Part shown: piece by piece, positions 46,055-57,062 of the stretch
Layout of the letters: each line of letters starts with the position of its first letter
Numbering within the stretch: position 1 is the first letter of the stretch
Position numbers and translations under genes: made by a program
Assembly: GCA_038501625.1 (NCBI GenBank)
Contig: JAZAYU010000054.1
Location: 1,116,001-1,180,000, forward strand
Source of the DNA: Corbicula japonica
Lineage: Eukaryota > Mollusca > Bivalvia > Venerida > Cyrenidae
DNA length: 64,000 bases
Direction: 5' to 3'
Notes under the pieces: model-generated
What the model saw: only the letters and a program-made list of their open reading frames with translations
Told to the model about the DNA's origin: nothing
Databases searched by the model: none

Positions 46055-48490
46055 TTTTTTTTAATATTTCACATTTTATTCTCTATCAACAACATTATTA
46101 CAAATCATATGCATGTGTGCTACATATATGTATAGACATAACAGCATAATAACAGTTAAATGGTAGGCAATATTTATATAAGTGGTTCCAGCTGATTAAC
46201 AAATTTTGTTAATAATGCAGTGTTTAAAGTATTGTTTGTCAAAAACACCAACGTTGAAAATAGATCTTGGTATAACATTTTCAGCATGTTAACATACTTT
46301 GTTCGTCTATCACTTATAATATAAGATTTGGTACATACAAAAACAAATATGACTAAGGATGATATTTACGCCATTATACTCCTTATATTGTATTTTATAG
46401 CCTAAAATAATATTTTCCAAGGTCTTCATTTGTTTTCGAAAACCACAATTTTCAAAAACTACTGCTAGTTTACTCCAGAAAACATCCAAATAACTACATT
46501 CCAAGAAAAAATGGGATATATCCTCGTACAGGAGACAGTGTTTGCATAAAGGCGAGTCTAATATTTTCCAAGTGAATAGATTTTCATTTGTTGGGATGAT
46601 TTTGTGAATAAGTTTGAATTTGTATTGCTTTACTCTATTGTCAACGATTATTTTGTTCATGATAGAGTAGAACGACTGCCATTCAATTTTGTGATTAAAC
46701 ACTGCTTCCCAGTAGGAATGCATGTATGGTTTTTGAAACTTTTTTTCAATAAAAATGTCATAGAACTGTTTTGAATTAATGCTATGTAAATCCGTATTTT
46801 GTATTTTAATGCAAAATGTTGTATTCACAGCAGAATTCTTTGATGCGACCGATTTCAGCGAGTTTTTTTCCAAGTTGACAGTAAAGAGTTTCTTAATATG
46901 CTTACTTCAGATTTCCAGTTCAACTTGTTTTTCAGTTTATTAAATAAAAATGTTTGATCAATTTCGCCGTTTTCGTCTTTGATATCATTAACAAAAATAA
47001 AACCTGAATTTATCCAAGCCGTGAATATAAGACATTTCCTTTGAATTTAATAAACCTATTTCCCCATATAATTTGTTTTCTAAAATCTGCGAAACTTTTC
47101 AAACTATTTTTATTCTTTCATTTGACATGTTTGATATTTCTGTCCAAGCTTCTATAATACTTTTATAGAAGTCTGGAATAGAATAACGTACAGTAGGAAG
47201 GGATTTAAAAGAGTCTAAGTTCATATCAAAAATGAGTAAGTCTTTTCCATATTGATTTAGGTAAAATTCCGGTATGACCTTCCAGTTAGCTTTAATATTG
47301 TTATTATCCTTTAAAGATTTAACCCATTTCAATTTTAAAGATTTTGCAAAAGAATCAATATCTATCATTTCAAGTCCACCTTTTAGTTTTTTCCCTATTA
47401 GTGTGTTTCTTTTGATTTTTTCACTCTTGTCATTCCAAAGGAATTTAAAGAGCATTCTGTTCGCTGCATCTGCTATTGTTTTAGGGAAGTAAAGCGACTG
47501 GAGTAAGTATGTTAATTTTGGAAGGATTAACGATTTAATTATCATTATCTTACCATATAACGTTAAATTTCTACTCTCCATTTATTTAAAAGGTACTGAC
47601 AGGTTTCTAATTTATTTTTCCAATTTAATTCTTCACACGTTTTATTATCGATTCCAAAATATACCCCGAGAGCTTTGACCTGGTTTTTAAAAGAAATTCC
47701 ATTGCTATTTTGTTTTTTGTTTTTGAAGTTTCCGATCCACAACCCTTCGGTTTTATTTATATTTAATTCAAGACCAGAACTAATGCCAAATGATCTAATA
47801 ATATTAAGAGCGACCTTTATTTCATCTTCAGTTTTTAAAAATAACATTGTATCGTCAGCCAGTTGAGAAATTTTTATGTTTATCATGCTCCGCGTGTTAA
47901 TATTTTTAATTGATATGCCTTCGATATCTGTACTTGATCTAATTTTCGTTGCCATGACTTCTGCTATTATTAAAAATAAAAGAGCGGATAAAGGACAACC
48001 TTGTCTTATACCACGTGACAAATTGAAGAAATTTGATTTCCAGCCGTTGTTTAAAACACACGCCGTAATATTACTATAAAATATCTTAATGCATTTAATG
48101 AAAGTTTGTTTAAATCCGAATTTTTCTAGAACTGCTATCATAAAATGCCATTCAACAGTATCAAATGCCTTCTTAAAATCAAGAAATAAAATTGCACCAT
48201 CTAAATTCTGCATATCGGTGTATTCGATTATGTCTTGGATTCGCCTTATGTTACAACCAATAAACCTATTTTGAATAAACCCTTGTTGATCCATACTAAC
48301 TATTTTAGAAAGTACAATCTGAAGTCGCATTGCTAACACTTTGGCTGCAATTTTAGTCAATATTCAAAAGTGAGATCGGTCTCCAATTGTCTAAGTTTTC
48401 AGGGTCCCCATTTTTAAAAATTAATGAAAATACGCCCTGTTTTTGTGTAAATGATAAGTGCCCTTTCTGAAAGCTCTCATTTAAGCGCCA
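46055..48490 (-). mobile_element. Tx1/L1-type LINE, 5'-truncated and degenerate
   Basis: Minus-oriented non-LTR retrotransposon remnant. It has a T run at 46055-46062 (A tail on its own strand), about 250 bp of 3' UTR, then the C-terminal half and reverse transcriptase of ORF2. The endonuclease domain and the start are absent. The 5' border is placed near 48490, where similarity to ORF2 fades; no target-site duplication was found. Confidence 0.85.
46310..48480 (-). pseudogene. LINE ORF2 remnant: reverse transcriptase and C-terminal domain
   Basis: Read from 48480 down: ENLDNWRPISLLNID (before the fingers), FLDFKKAFDTVEW (motif A), RGIRQGCPLSALLFL (motif B) and QLADDTMLFL (motif C, both aspartates present) in 47563-48360. 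Then follow thumb-like MESRNLTLYGKIMIIKSL and GGLEMIDIDSF (47099-47581) and a C-terminal part with a zinc-knuckle-like CKHCLLYEDISHFFLEC (46310-46873). The frame is broken at about 48355 (one base lost in NID|YKIA), about 47575, and more than once between 46874 and 47098. This order is that of L1/Tx1-clade LINEs. Not functional. Confidence 0.88.
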
Positions 48491-48518
48491 GGCAGAAACG
48501 TCCGTTATGGTAATTATT

Positions 48519-48543
48519 TCACAAAAAGGCAGTTTTGTGAAAA
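48519..48543. repeat. Small perfect hairpin beside the LINE 5' border
   Basis: TTTCACAAAA and TTTTGTGAAA, 10-bp arms around AGGCAG. Confidence 0.7.
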
Positions 48544-48955
48544 AATTCAATGCAATCTCTAATCTTATAAATGGTTAAAATAACATATTATGTTAAGGAA
48601 TAAAATTTTGGCGTATTTCCTTATTATATTATAACACCATTATCATCGAACGTCATGAAACGACAACGGCAAGATAAAGGTCGTGCGTTAAGACAACGTC
48701 ATCATTATTTGAGCTATTCTCTTCAACACTGTAAAGGTAACTACGAGAACGACACAAATCTGCTGAATACAGTAAACGTTGCTGAGTTTTGTCTTTGTCT
48801 TAATTAACAAAGTAACTATTCCCAAGAAAAACATGCCAAGTCACATGTAAGTGGTAGCCAATGCAAATCCGATAATCAAAATCAAATTTGTTAATAAAAA
48901 TGTGCAGGTTTACTTGTTTTGGGGACATACTTGTTTTGAAATCAGGACAAGCATG

Positions 48956-49433
48956 AGATGTGTGAAGTTAGCGGCCTAGCGGCCTGGCGGCGTGAAGTTA
49001 CCGGCCTAGCGGCCTAAATTTAATATTTATCATAATTTATGTTTATCTTAAAACGTCTTCGAAAACTTAAAAAAAAATCAAATTTAGTTCTTGTTGATAT
49101 TTTACTTAATCATCCCTGAAATGTACATTGCATGGTGTACAAATCGATTTCAAGCCGTTTTTAAGATAAACATAAATTATGATAAATATAAAGTTAAGGC
49201 CGCTAGGCCGCCAGGCCGCTAGGCCACTAGGCCGCCAGGCTTCGAAAACTTAAAAAAAAGCTAGTTCTTGTTGATATTTTACCTTATCATCCTTGAAATG
49301 TACATTGCATGGTGTAAAAATCGATTTCAAGCCGTTTTTAAGATAAACATAAATTATGATAAATATTACGTTTAGGCCGCTAGGCCGCTAACTTCACGCC
49401 GCCAGGCCGCTAGGCCGCTAACTTCACACATCT
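48956..49433. mobile_element. GC-ended foldback element
   Basis: Left end AGATGTGTGAAGTTAGCGGC and right end GCCGCTAACTTCACACATCT are perfect inverted repeats, extended by GGCCTAGC/GCTAGGCC units. Inside, a block of about 150 bp (CGAAAACTTAAAAAAAA to GATAAATAT) occurs twice in direct order, divided by a GC-rich GCCGCTAGGCCGCCAGG cluster. The left inner sequence (ATTTATCATAATTTATGTTT) is again the reverse complement of the right. GC-only ends on an AT-rich body. No open frame. Confidence 0.85.
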
Positions 49434-51247
49434 TCAAGCATGTTCATGATGTTAGAAACGGATGATTGCCGATACAAGTTTATAATCGCTCTGTTCATAA
49501 ACCCTTAGTCGATGGTGTCCTGTCTGAGTCCGATTTGCTGAGTAATGTATATGATTAAATTCACATGTTGATTGATTTGCCATTGAACAAAGATGAAAGG
49601 AATCTTATAAGCATTTTCTACAAATCAAATTTATTGAAACTTCGATCATCATCAAATTTTGAGTAATAAATCTAACTCTTATATTCGGTTCAAGTAAATA
49701 GGTTATGTTAGCGTGATTAGGTAGTGATTTAATCTTTGATAAACTTCGAAGTTTTAAAGTGGCCAAGTAATGAAAAGGGCTTCTCAATTGTTAAAATGAT
49801 GCTTTCAAACTTCAGCCCCACGACTGATTTGCATCACGTAAGAATAACAGTGGCGTGAGTATAAACAATGAAGTTTAGTAAACAAAGTTGATACACTTGT
49901 TTAAAGAACAAAAGTAAATCCAAACTAGTTTAGATGAAAGAGACAAAATGAATATGTTTTGTGATATGCAAGTTTGAAACAGAAATATTGTATACTTTAC
50001 TTTTACAAACAGGAAAATAATATTTCTTCTGTCTTATTTAGTTTTGTCTGTACATAATTATAAAAATAATAATAAAATCTTGTTTAAAAAAATACCCACA
50101 TGTAATTGGATAAAACGCTATTTTTGCAGAATATATATTAAATACTTCGAGAAGATTACGAGAATGATGAGTTTTAGTCCGTAACCATTGTTGCGAGCTC
50201 GGTTAAGTTGTAATTTTAGATTTCAATTTTAAACAAAACAATTCTCTAACTGACAGTTTCTGTAGAGATCTATGGTTCTCGCGATAGAACTGTGGTTTTC
50301 ATAGAGAACTATGAATTGCGGTCAGTTGTAAGACACCATGGTTCCTTTTTTCATCTGATAAACATTCTTTTCAAAAAACAAACACAAAACAAAAACATAC
50401 ACTTACATAATGCTTTCCTTAAATACCAGGGTTATTCGATAATTTAATGCACTGCTATTTTTTAAATTTCAGCTTCAGAGAAATAATCGTAAACGAATGG
50501 AAGCTGACAGGGCGAGTTTATGTGGGGTTTTTCGGGAATTTGATTAAAAGACGATGATTTTTTTATTAACCGAAGAATGTAGAATGTATTTACCTGTACG
50601 ATTAGACATATATTAACAATATAACGTTTAGTTACTTATCGTTTTAAAGTAGTTTGCTATCTCTTGAGCTTACATAAATTGCAACAACGATAATTTGAAA
50701 GTACGAATCGTCGGTATTCGGTTTTTGGAATCTTCATTTGTTCAAATATCAGTTCCATACTTTAAAATTACTTTTAACTTAAAGGTACAAAATAGATCGC
50801 TTCTGTAAGAATGGTTGCCATCGGTTTAATTTCATTGCAGTCATTGCCACATCCGTATAAACAATCAGAACGGTAATTCCGCAAGCCTAAACATTTAAAA
50901 AAAATTTAAACAATTAAAAATTAAACATTTTTAATCGTTCACATTACCGGGTAACACCTGTGTAAAACATATTTTGCAGATACCCGATTTCTTAATTTTT
51001 TAACTTCTTTAGATAAATTAAGATAAAACATATATGACATTTGCACTTTTTCAGGAGTATATTTTTCTCTTTTTTATGGAAGATATCGTGTGGTTAATTA
51101 ATTGTTATATTGGTAAAATAAAATAAATGCATTCACTTGGAGTAATTTCTTGAAATCTCCATGTATTTGAGATTCGTGTAACTGGACGACGACACACTTT
51201 TTAGTCTGTTTACTTTGACGTCATTTATTGCGATGACGTAGTTTTTA
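49434..51247. other. Intergenic, no gene seen
   Basis: AT-rich. At 51217-51240 two CRE-like sites (TGACGTCA and GATGACGTAG) lie 13 bp apart. No supported frame. Confidence 0.55.
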
Positions 51248-51272
51248 CCATAACGGACGTTTCTGCCTGGTG
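51248..51272. repeat. 25-bp inverted copy of sequence at 48490-48514
   Basis: TACCATAACGGACGTTTCTG and the next five bases are identical to the reverse complement of 48490-48514, which lies at the 5' border of the minus-strand LINE. Flanks differ on both sides. Confidence 0.75.
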
Positions 51273-51491
51273 GCCGTCAATTATTGTAATAGCACTTATA
51301 TTATAATAGCACTTATAAAATATTGTAGAACCAAAAATTTAAATATAAATATACAAAACCATTTGGGAGAGCGTACAAGTCCAATACCCTTTTAAGCGTG
51401 CAAGGAAGGTAACATTCTGGCGCGGCAGCGTATAGATTAGATGTCGTTGTCTAATATTTAATAGCTAAAGCTACTCGAAACGCCAAAGGTA

Positions 51492-51506
51492 AACTTTTCA
51501 AGATAA
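51492..51506 (+). repeat. LINE target-site duplication, left
   Basis: AACTTTTCAAGATAA, identical to 53801-53815. Confidence 0.92.
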
Positions 51507-51509
51507 ATG

Positions 51510-53419
51510 TCTGAGGTACTTTAATTTTGGAGAATCCCTAGTTCAGTGGATAGAATTATTTTATCGTGATGCCAAAGGCTCTGTTATCAACAATGGTCAT
51601 ATTTCAGATTTTTTCGGTGTAAAAAGGGGTGTAAGACAGGGATGTCCGCTTTCTCCTTATCTCTACCTTTGTGTTGAACTGTTGTCCCACTCTATTGAAA
51701 ACAATCCGAATAAAAAAAGGTATTATGATTAAAAACATCCATTTTAAACAAACGCTTTTTGCAGATGATGCTAGCTATTTTGTAAACGGCACAAAAAGTT
51801 CTTTTGAAACTCTAATTGGTACTATAGACAAATTTAGTGTAGTTTCAGGTTTGTGTTTAAATGAATCTAAATGTACAGTTTTTAAATTAGGCTCCGTTCG
51901 CTCTGCTAATCTAGCATACTGTGCCAATAAAAAATTTAACTGGAACTCGGAAACTGCCTCCACTCTTGGTATTATTTTTACAAACGACAATAAAAAGCTT
52001 ATAGAATTAAATATCAAACCAAAAATAGAAGCCTTTTCACATACATTAACATTCTGGAAAAAATGGAAACTTTCATTATTTGGGAAAATTACAGTTCTCA
52101 AAACGGTTGCTTGGCCGAAATTAATATATCCTCTAACAGTTCTAAGTAACCCACCAGTTAACATGATAAATGATATAAAAAACATGATGTTTCAGTTTTT
52201 ATGGGAATATAAACCTGACAAGATCTCAAGAAATACCGTCATCCAAAACTATGATGAGGGTGGGCTTAAAATGATTGATATAGAATCATCATTAACTTCA
52301 TTAAAAGCGAGCTAGGTTAAAAGACTTTTATATGGTAGCGACGCAAAATGGAAACAACTTTACCTCAATGAGTTGACAAAACACGGTGGTGTGTTGATCT
52401 TTAAATGTAATATTGATGTTAAAGACATAAAAGCACTTGATATTAAATTGAACTTTTTAGAAAACATCATTTACGCCTGGAGCGCTGTCAATTATGACTT
52501 AACTCAATTAAATATTAGTGAAGAGATTCTTTGGAATAATAGTAAGATCAAAACGGGAAACCAATTTTATTTTTACAAACAGTGGTTTAGAAAAGGCATT
52601 ATCAATATAGGACACATTTTTAATTTTGACACCAAAACTATATTCACGTTTGATGAACTAAAAACCAAATATGATTTAACTGCTGGAGATTACCTTAACT
52701 ACTATAAAATAAAAAGCACTATTATGAAGCAGTGGAAATCTCAACTTATAAACCAACAGCCTCCAAGACAAAACATAGACTATTTAATTAACAGAATAAA
52801 AGTAAATACAAACGTTACTCGACTTACATATACTATAGAGGTACAAAAGAAGAAAAAGCCCATAGAAACAAAACTCGTTAAATGGCAAAATGAATTTGTT
52901 AACGTCACGCTTAACTGGAAAAATATATTTAGTATCCCATTAAAATGTACAATCGATACAAAACTTAGAGAATATCAGTATAAATATCTTTGGAAAACTA
53001 TACCAAGCAACACTTTTCTTTATAAATGTAAACTGACAGAGTCAACCCTATGTGACTTTTGTTTAATATCAGCCGAAACAGTAAAACATCTATTTTGGGA
53101 ATGCCAGTATGTTCAAAAATTTTGGATGGACTTAAAGTCTTTTTTACAGGCAAGAAACATATATGTCTTGATAGACTATAAGCTAATTACGATTGGAATC
53201 ACAGAAGAACTGGCTAATCGTAACGTTTCGGTACTTAATTTCATTATATTATTATCAAAATACTATATTTCCAAAAACAAGTATAATAAAACCAAACCGA
53301 CAATTGAACATTTTATTACTTACCTAAATAAAAGAATTCAAGTTGAACAAGTTATTGCAAGCATAAGAGATAAACTTAATGCTTTCAATGCAAAATGGAG
53401 CAGTTTTATTAATCTTTAA
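51510..53419 (+). pseudogene. LINE ORF2 remnant: partial reverse transcriptase and C-terminal domain
   Basis: Starts FNFGESLVQWIELFYRDAKG, then GVRQGCPLSPYLYL (motif B), LFADDASYF (motif C, ADD present), SLFGKITVLKTVAWPKLIYP and GGLKMIDIESS, and a C-terminal zinc-knuckle-like CDFCLISAETVKHLFWEC. Two defects: a one-base gain in the A run near 51712-51718, and a Trp-to-stop change (TAG, 52313-52315) after LKAS. The long frame 52373-53419 is otherwise open, which fits a fairly recent insertion. Dead on arrival owing to 5' truncation. Confidence 0.9.
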
Positions 53420-53469
53420 TACCAAATTATAATCTGCTTTTATACGAGCTAAAGACACAGAAAGAATCA

Positions 53470-53550
53470 CCTCTCTCTTTCTTTCTCTCTTTCTCTATCT
53501 CTCTCTCTCTGTTTCGCTGGCTTTCTCTCGCTCTCTCTCTCTCTCCCTCT

Positions 53551-53595
<45 letters not shown>
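53470..53595 (+). repeat. (CT)n microsatellite in the LINE 3' UTR
   Basis: About 125 bp of CT and CTTT repeats with a short C run. Confidence 0.92.
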
Positions 53596-53597
<2 letters not shown>

Positions 53598-53800
53598 AGA
53601 TGATAAATGAATACTATGTAATATGATTAACTAGTTAGGTAGAATTATATATAAAAATCTTTAAGTATGTATGTATTGCAATCGTTACTTTTCAAATATT
53701 GTTGATAAACTTGACTGAAAATCAATGCATTTATATTATGTTGTTTCAAACTCTGTTAATTACTTTTGTACTTAAAGAATAAAAAAAATTAATAAAAAAA

Positions 53801-53815
53801 AACTTTTCAAGATAA
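53801..53815 (+). repeat. LINE target-site duplication, right
   Basis: AACTTTTCAAGATAA directly after the A-rich tail. Confidence 0.92.
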
Positions 53816-55420
53816 TGACAAATTGTGATATCGTAATTTATAACGTGCAATAATAATTTGGAGAGCTCAGTTTGAAACTTGTTTTTGTAACTTGTAAGTT
53901 TTACTCTACTCAATATTTAATGAGGGAAAATTTTGTAGCCTGTAATTATTATTGTTTAGGTTAACATTTTAAACACTTTATGATACATTCAGTTTTTGTG
54001 TGCTGTTCATTTGATAAAAGCGATAAATTAGTCATCTGTGTTGAATTATTGAACTCAAACATGAGTGTACAATTATCTAAGCGGGAAAACTTCAGGACTA
54101 CAAAAGTGGCTCTTAAGAAATGTTAAGTAGTGTTTATATCTTATCATGTACATAGGAAACGGCTTCCAACAGGAAATGTGAGTATAGAAAGCGAATGCAA
54201 TATGTACATGCAGTATTATCATGCATACTTGTAATTACAATTAATATACTATTCATAGATTGATAAGGGCAACTTTTGTAGTCTTAATTCGTCTTTAAGT
54301 ATTATTTTTAATGTTTACATTTTGAACCGTTTGACCACATCTACCTTCCACTGGCCAATCAGTGGCCAGTATTACCGTTGTCTAAATCCCGTAGACAACT
54401 CTTTGGCGTTGTCAACGAAGGTTCGTGAAGCGCGTGCATCTCGTGTACTATCTCATATTAACAAATGAACTGCCGATATCTTAGTGTCATACTGTGGTAT
54501 CGATACATGTTTGTGATAATTGTAATTGCTATGTCATAGACAACAAAGAAAAATATCAAAATCTCTGAAACGACAAAACGCAGTTCCATCAATCTTTGCA
54601 TAAATCAATGTTATTGGTGTATAATTATGTTCGTTAAGAAAAGTTACAACAGTAAAGAAAAATTGTTAGATTTAAAAACAAATCTTAAAATTCTATTTGC
54701 GATAAATCATTAAAACGAAGAAATACAAAACATCAATTCAAATGCCCACATGCGTCTAATTATTCTGACAACAATATCTAAGGGCCTTGAAAAGAACTCT
54801 CAATTATGAAGAAAGAAATCGACATATTTATTTTTGTCATCCATTTTCGCGACCAGGAAATGTCATACACACTTTAACAAATACCCTGTATTGTATACAT
54901 TTGTTAGACAAGAGGCTCCTAGATATTGTTGTCAGTAACTCATTACTCATGAAGCCATTTAAATTGTTATCAAGTGTTGCTTCGTTTTTGTGGGTTTTTT
55001 TTGCATATACTGATTTAGGGATTGTTTGGTCTAACTATTTTACTTTTCTAACATCTCTTAACGTATGTCAAGTAAACATTCACAAATAACAATGATTTGT
55101 GCTAAGTTTTATTGAACTGCATTTTGCCGTTAGAGAAATTTTTAAATTTTCTTTTTTATCAATGATGTTGCAATGACAACTGCCACAGAACCTTGAGCAT
55201 ACAAACTAAATAAACTTACACATTGAATTTGGTTTCATTGTTAAAACATGGTAACAAGATTGCAATATTTATATTAACAAATTTTAACAATGCAATTTTA
55301 TAAAAAAAAATTATTAAAAAAATTGTCTTTGTCTTTCACTATTTTATGAGAAGTTAACGGTCAATATTTAGCAGTTACGCCTTCAAAATTTAATAAACTT
55401 ACAGATATTATTAGTACTGT
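53816..55420. other. Intergenic, no gene seen
   Basis: AT-rich. The 100-residue frame at 54787-55089 has no recognised similarity or coding signature. Confidence 0.55.
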
Positions 55421-55444
55421 GGTTGTTGTTGTTGTTGTTGTTGT

Positions 55445-55484
<40 letters not shown>

Positions 55485-55485
55485 C
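55421..55485. repeat. (GTT)n(GAT)n microsatellite
   Basis: About eight GTT triplets pass directly into about twelve GAT triplets. Confidence 0.93.
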
Positions 55486-55756
55486 TTATGAACTAATTCA
55501 TTAAAACACACAAACATTTTATTTTTCAATAAATGACAGAAATATTAAACTTACTTCAAAACTACTTAAGTTTTTTAATGTGATTAAATTTTTGACTAGA
55601 ATTACAACAAAATTACAAACTTACTCACTAAATACATGTGGCTCCTTTTATTCACGAATTGTAAATGACAGAGGTTTGTGCGACGGTTTATAAAGTGTGG
55701 GGATAGATTCTTTGTGCACGAGAAATTCGGGGTTTTGCAGTCATGTGGTCTAGGTC

Positions 55757-55846
55757 GGATAGACACCTCGTGGAGTGGCTATGAAAAATAGACACTCGCT
55801 GCGCTCGCGTCTATTTTTCATAGACCACTCCTAGAGATGTCTATCC
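55757..55846. repeat. 90-bp hairpin element
   Basis: GGATAGACA...GAGTGGCTATGAAAAATAGAC pairs with GTCTATTTTTCATAGACCAC...TGTCTATCC around a CTCGCTGCGCTCGC loop. MITE-like. Confidence 0.85.
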
Positions 55847-55974
55847 TTTACACAGACACAATGTTTTCAGCCCAGTCTGTATGAGCATGATATTCATGAA
55901 ATTTTTACGTGTTGATGTTACAAGCTAAATAGGGTCGAGTAACTAAAAGGAGGTGGCGAATCTTTGCATTGACT

Positions 55975-56062
55975 ACCTGTGGTCTAAGTCAGATAGACCA
56001 CAGGTAACCGTTGCTACGAAATTTCTCGGCTCGCTTCGCTCGCATCTAAATTTCGTAGTCTA
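55975..56062. repeat. Second hairpin of the same type, double stem
   Basis: ACCTGTGGTCTA/TAGACCACAGGT (55975-56005) is one stem. CTACGAAATTT/AAATTTCGTAG around CTCGGCTCGCTTCGCTCGC is a second (56014-56059). Loop and AGATAGACCAC end resemble the hairpin at 55757. Confidence 0.82.
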
Positions 56063-56477
56063 TTCTTTACTATAACAGCAATATTTTTGTTCTTATAGTG
56101 TAAACGTCATCACGCATTGAACAAATTCTTCTGTTTTAAAATGTACAGATTTTATGTCAATGCATGATTCTACCATGATTGTGTTTATGGTCTAAGCGTT
56201 TTATAAACATATATTTTTTGTATAGTGCTTTGCAACCATGTCGGTTAAAATATGATATACTAGTATACTCAGCAAAACAGTGTCCCTTTTTCTACATGTT
56301 ATTTTGTAAAATTAGAAAATGAAAATTAAAAATTCTTTCTTTAAACATATTTGCATTTCTGTTATGATTGCAAAGCAAAATTAAAAATGTTCGTAAATTC
56401 GAAAAAATATATGCAAAGCATTAATCACTTTGAATAAACTATTGCACATCTTCTGGATGCTTAGTGTTTTGTTTCAG
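56063..56477. other. Upstream of the CXorf38-like first coding exon
   Basis: AT-rich, probably an intron separating a 5' UTR exon outside recognition from the coding exon, because TTTGTTTCAG (acceptor) lies at 56468-56477. Confidence 0.5.
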
Positions 56478-57062
56478 ACATAGGGATGATTTAAGCCAGT
56501 TGACTGTATAGCAATGGCATCAGCTGCAATTACACCAACGCTAATCGATAAGGGTTTTCATAATTGGGTAAAAGGCGCAATTGCTATTCGTTTGGCACGT
56601 GAAGGGATACTCGATTTTGTTCACGATGAAATATGTCAATACCACGTCGGTTTATTACGATCAGTGCAGAACGCAAATGCAAGCCATCGGTGTACTTATA
56701 CCAGAAACAGACTACCAAATTGTAATAACTCTAAAATCAACGGGGTCTGGCAGTGCAGAAACCATGTTATCGGTAGTATACCAAGACATCGAGCGTCATG
56801 CGGGGTTTGCTGCGCTCTCATGACTGAGATTTGCCTGAATCACAGATACCGAGGACCATCCTGGAATAACACAGATGCTACACGATGGTGTATGGATGCC
56901 TTTCAAGTAGCGAAATGTTATATGCCTCCTGATGGCTATCGAGATAAAACATTGCTGTCAGAAACCGACTTCAATGGCATTTTAGCAGTAATTATCAACA
57001 GTAAATCGTTTCAGAAGAAAATGACAGCTAATTTAGGGAATAAGCCTAATATTTGCACGAAG
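56478..57062 (+). CDS. CXorf38-like exon 1 with 36-bp 5' UTR
   Basis: TTTGTTTCAG acceptor at 56477, ATG at 56514 (no earlier in-frame ATG in the exon), AAG|GTAGTA donor. It codes 183 residues starting MASAAITPTLIDKGFHNWVK. Ten or more Cys/His lie between residues 60 and 130, possibly a metal-binding insert. The open frame continues past 57062 into the intron and an R1 fragment. Confidence 0.82.

Larger units (their letters stand above)
51507..53800 (+). mobile_element. Tx1/L1-type LINE, 5'-truncated, with intact target-site duplication
   Basis: Plus-oriented insertion of 2.3 kb flanked by AACTTTTCAAGATAA at 51492-51506 and 53801-53815. It ends in AATAAAAAAAATTAATAAAA plus further A. The 5' truncation falls inside the reverse transcriptase, between motifs A and B. 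The 3' UTR has a CT-rich microsatellite. It differs in sequence from the LINE at 46-48.5 kb and is a separate lineage. Confidence 0.92.

Noticed and set aside
54787..55089. 100-residue frame with two hydrophobic segments
   Set aside because: No recognised similarity, no splice context, and composition like its surroundings.
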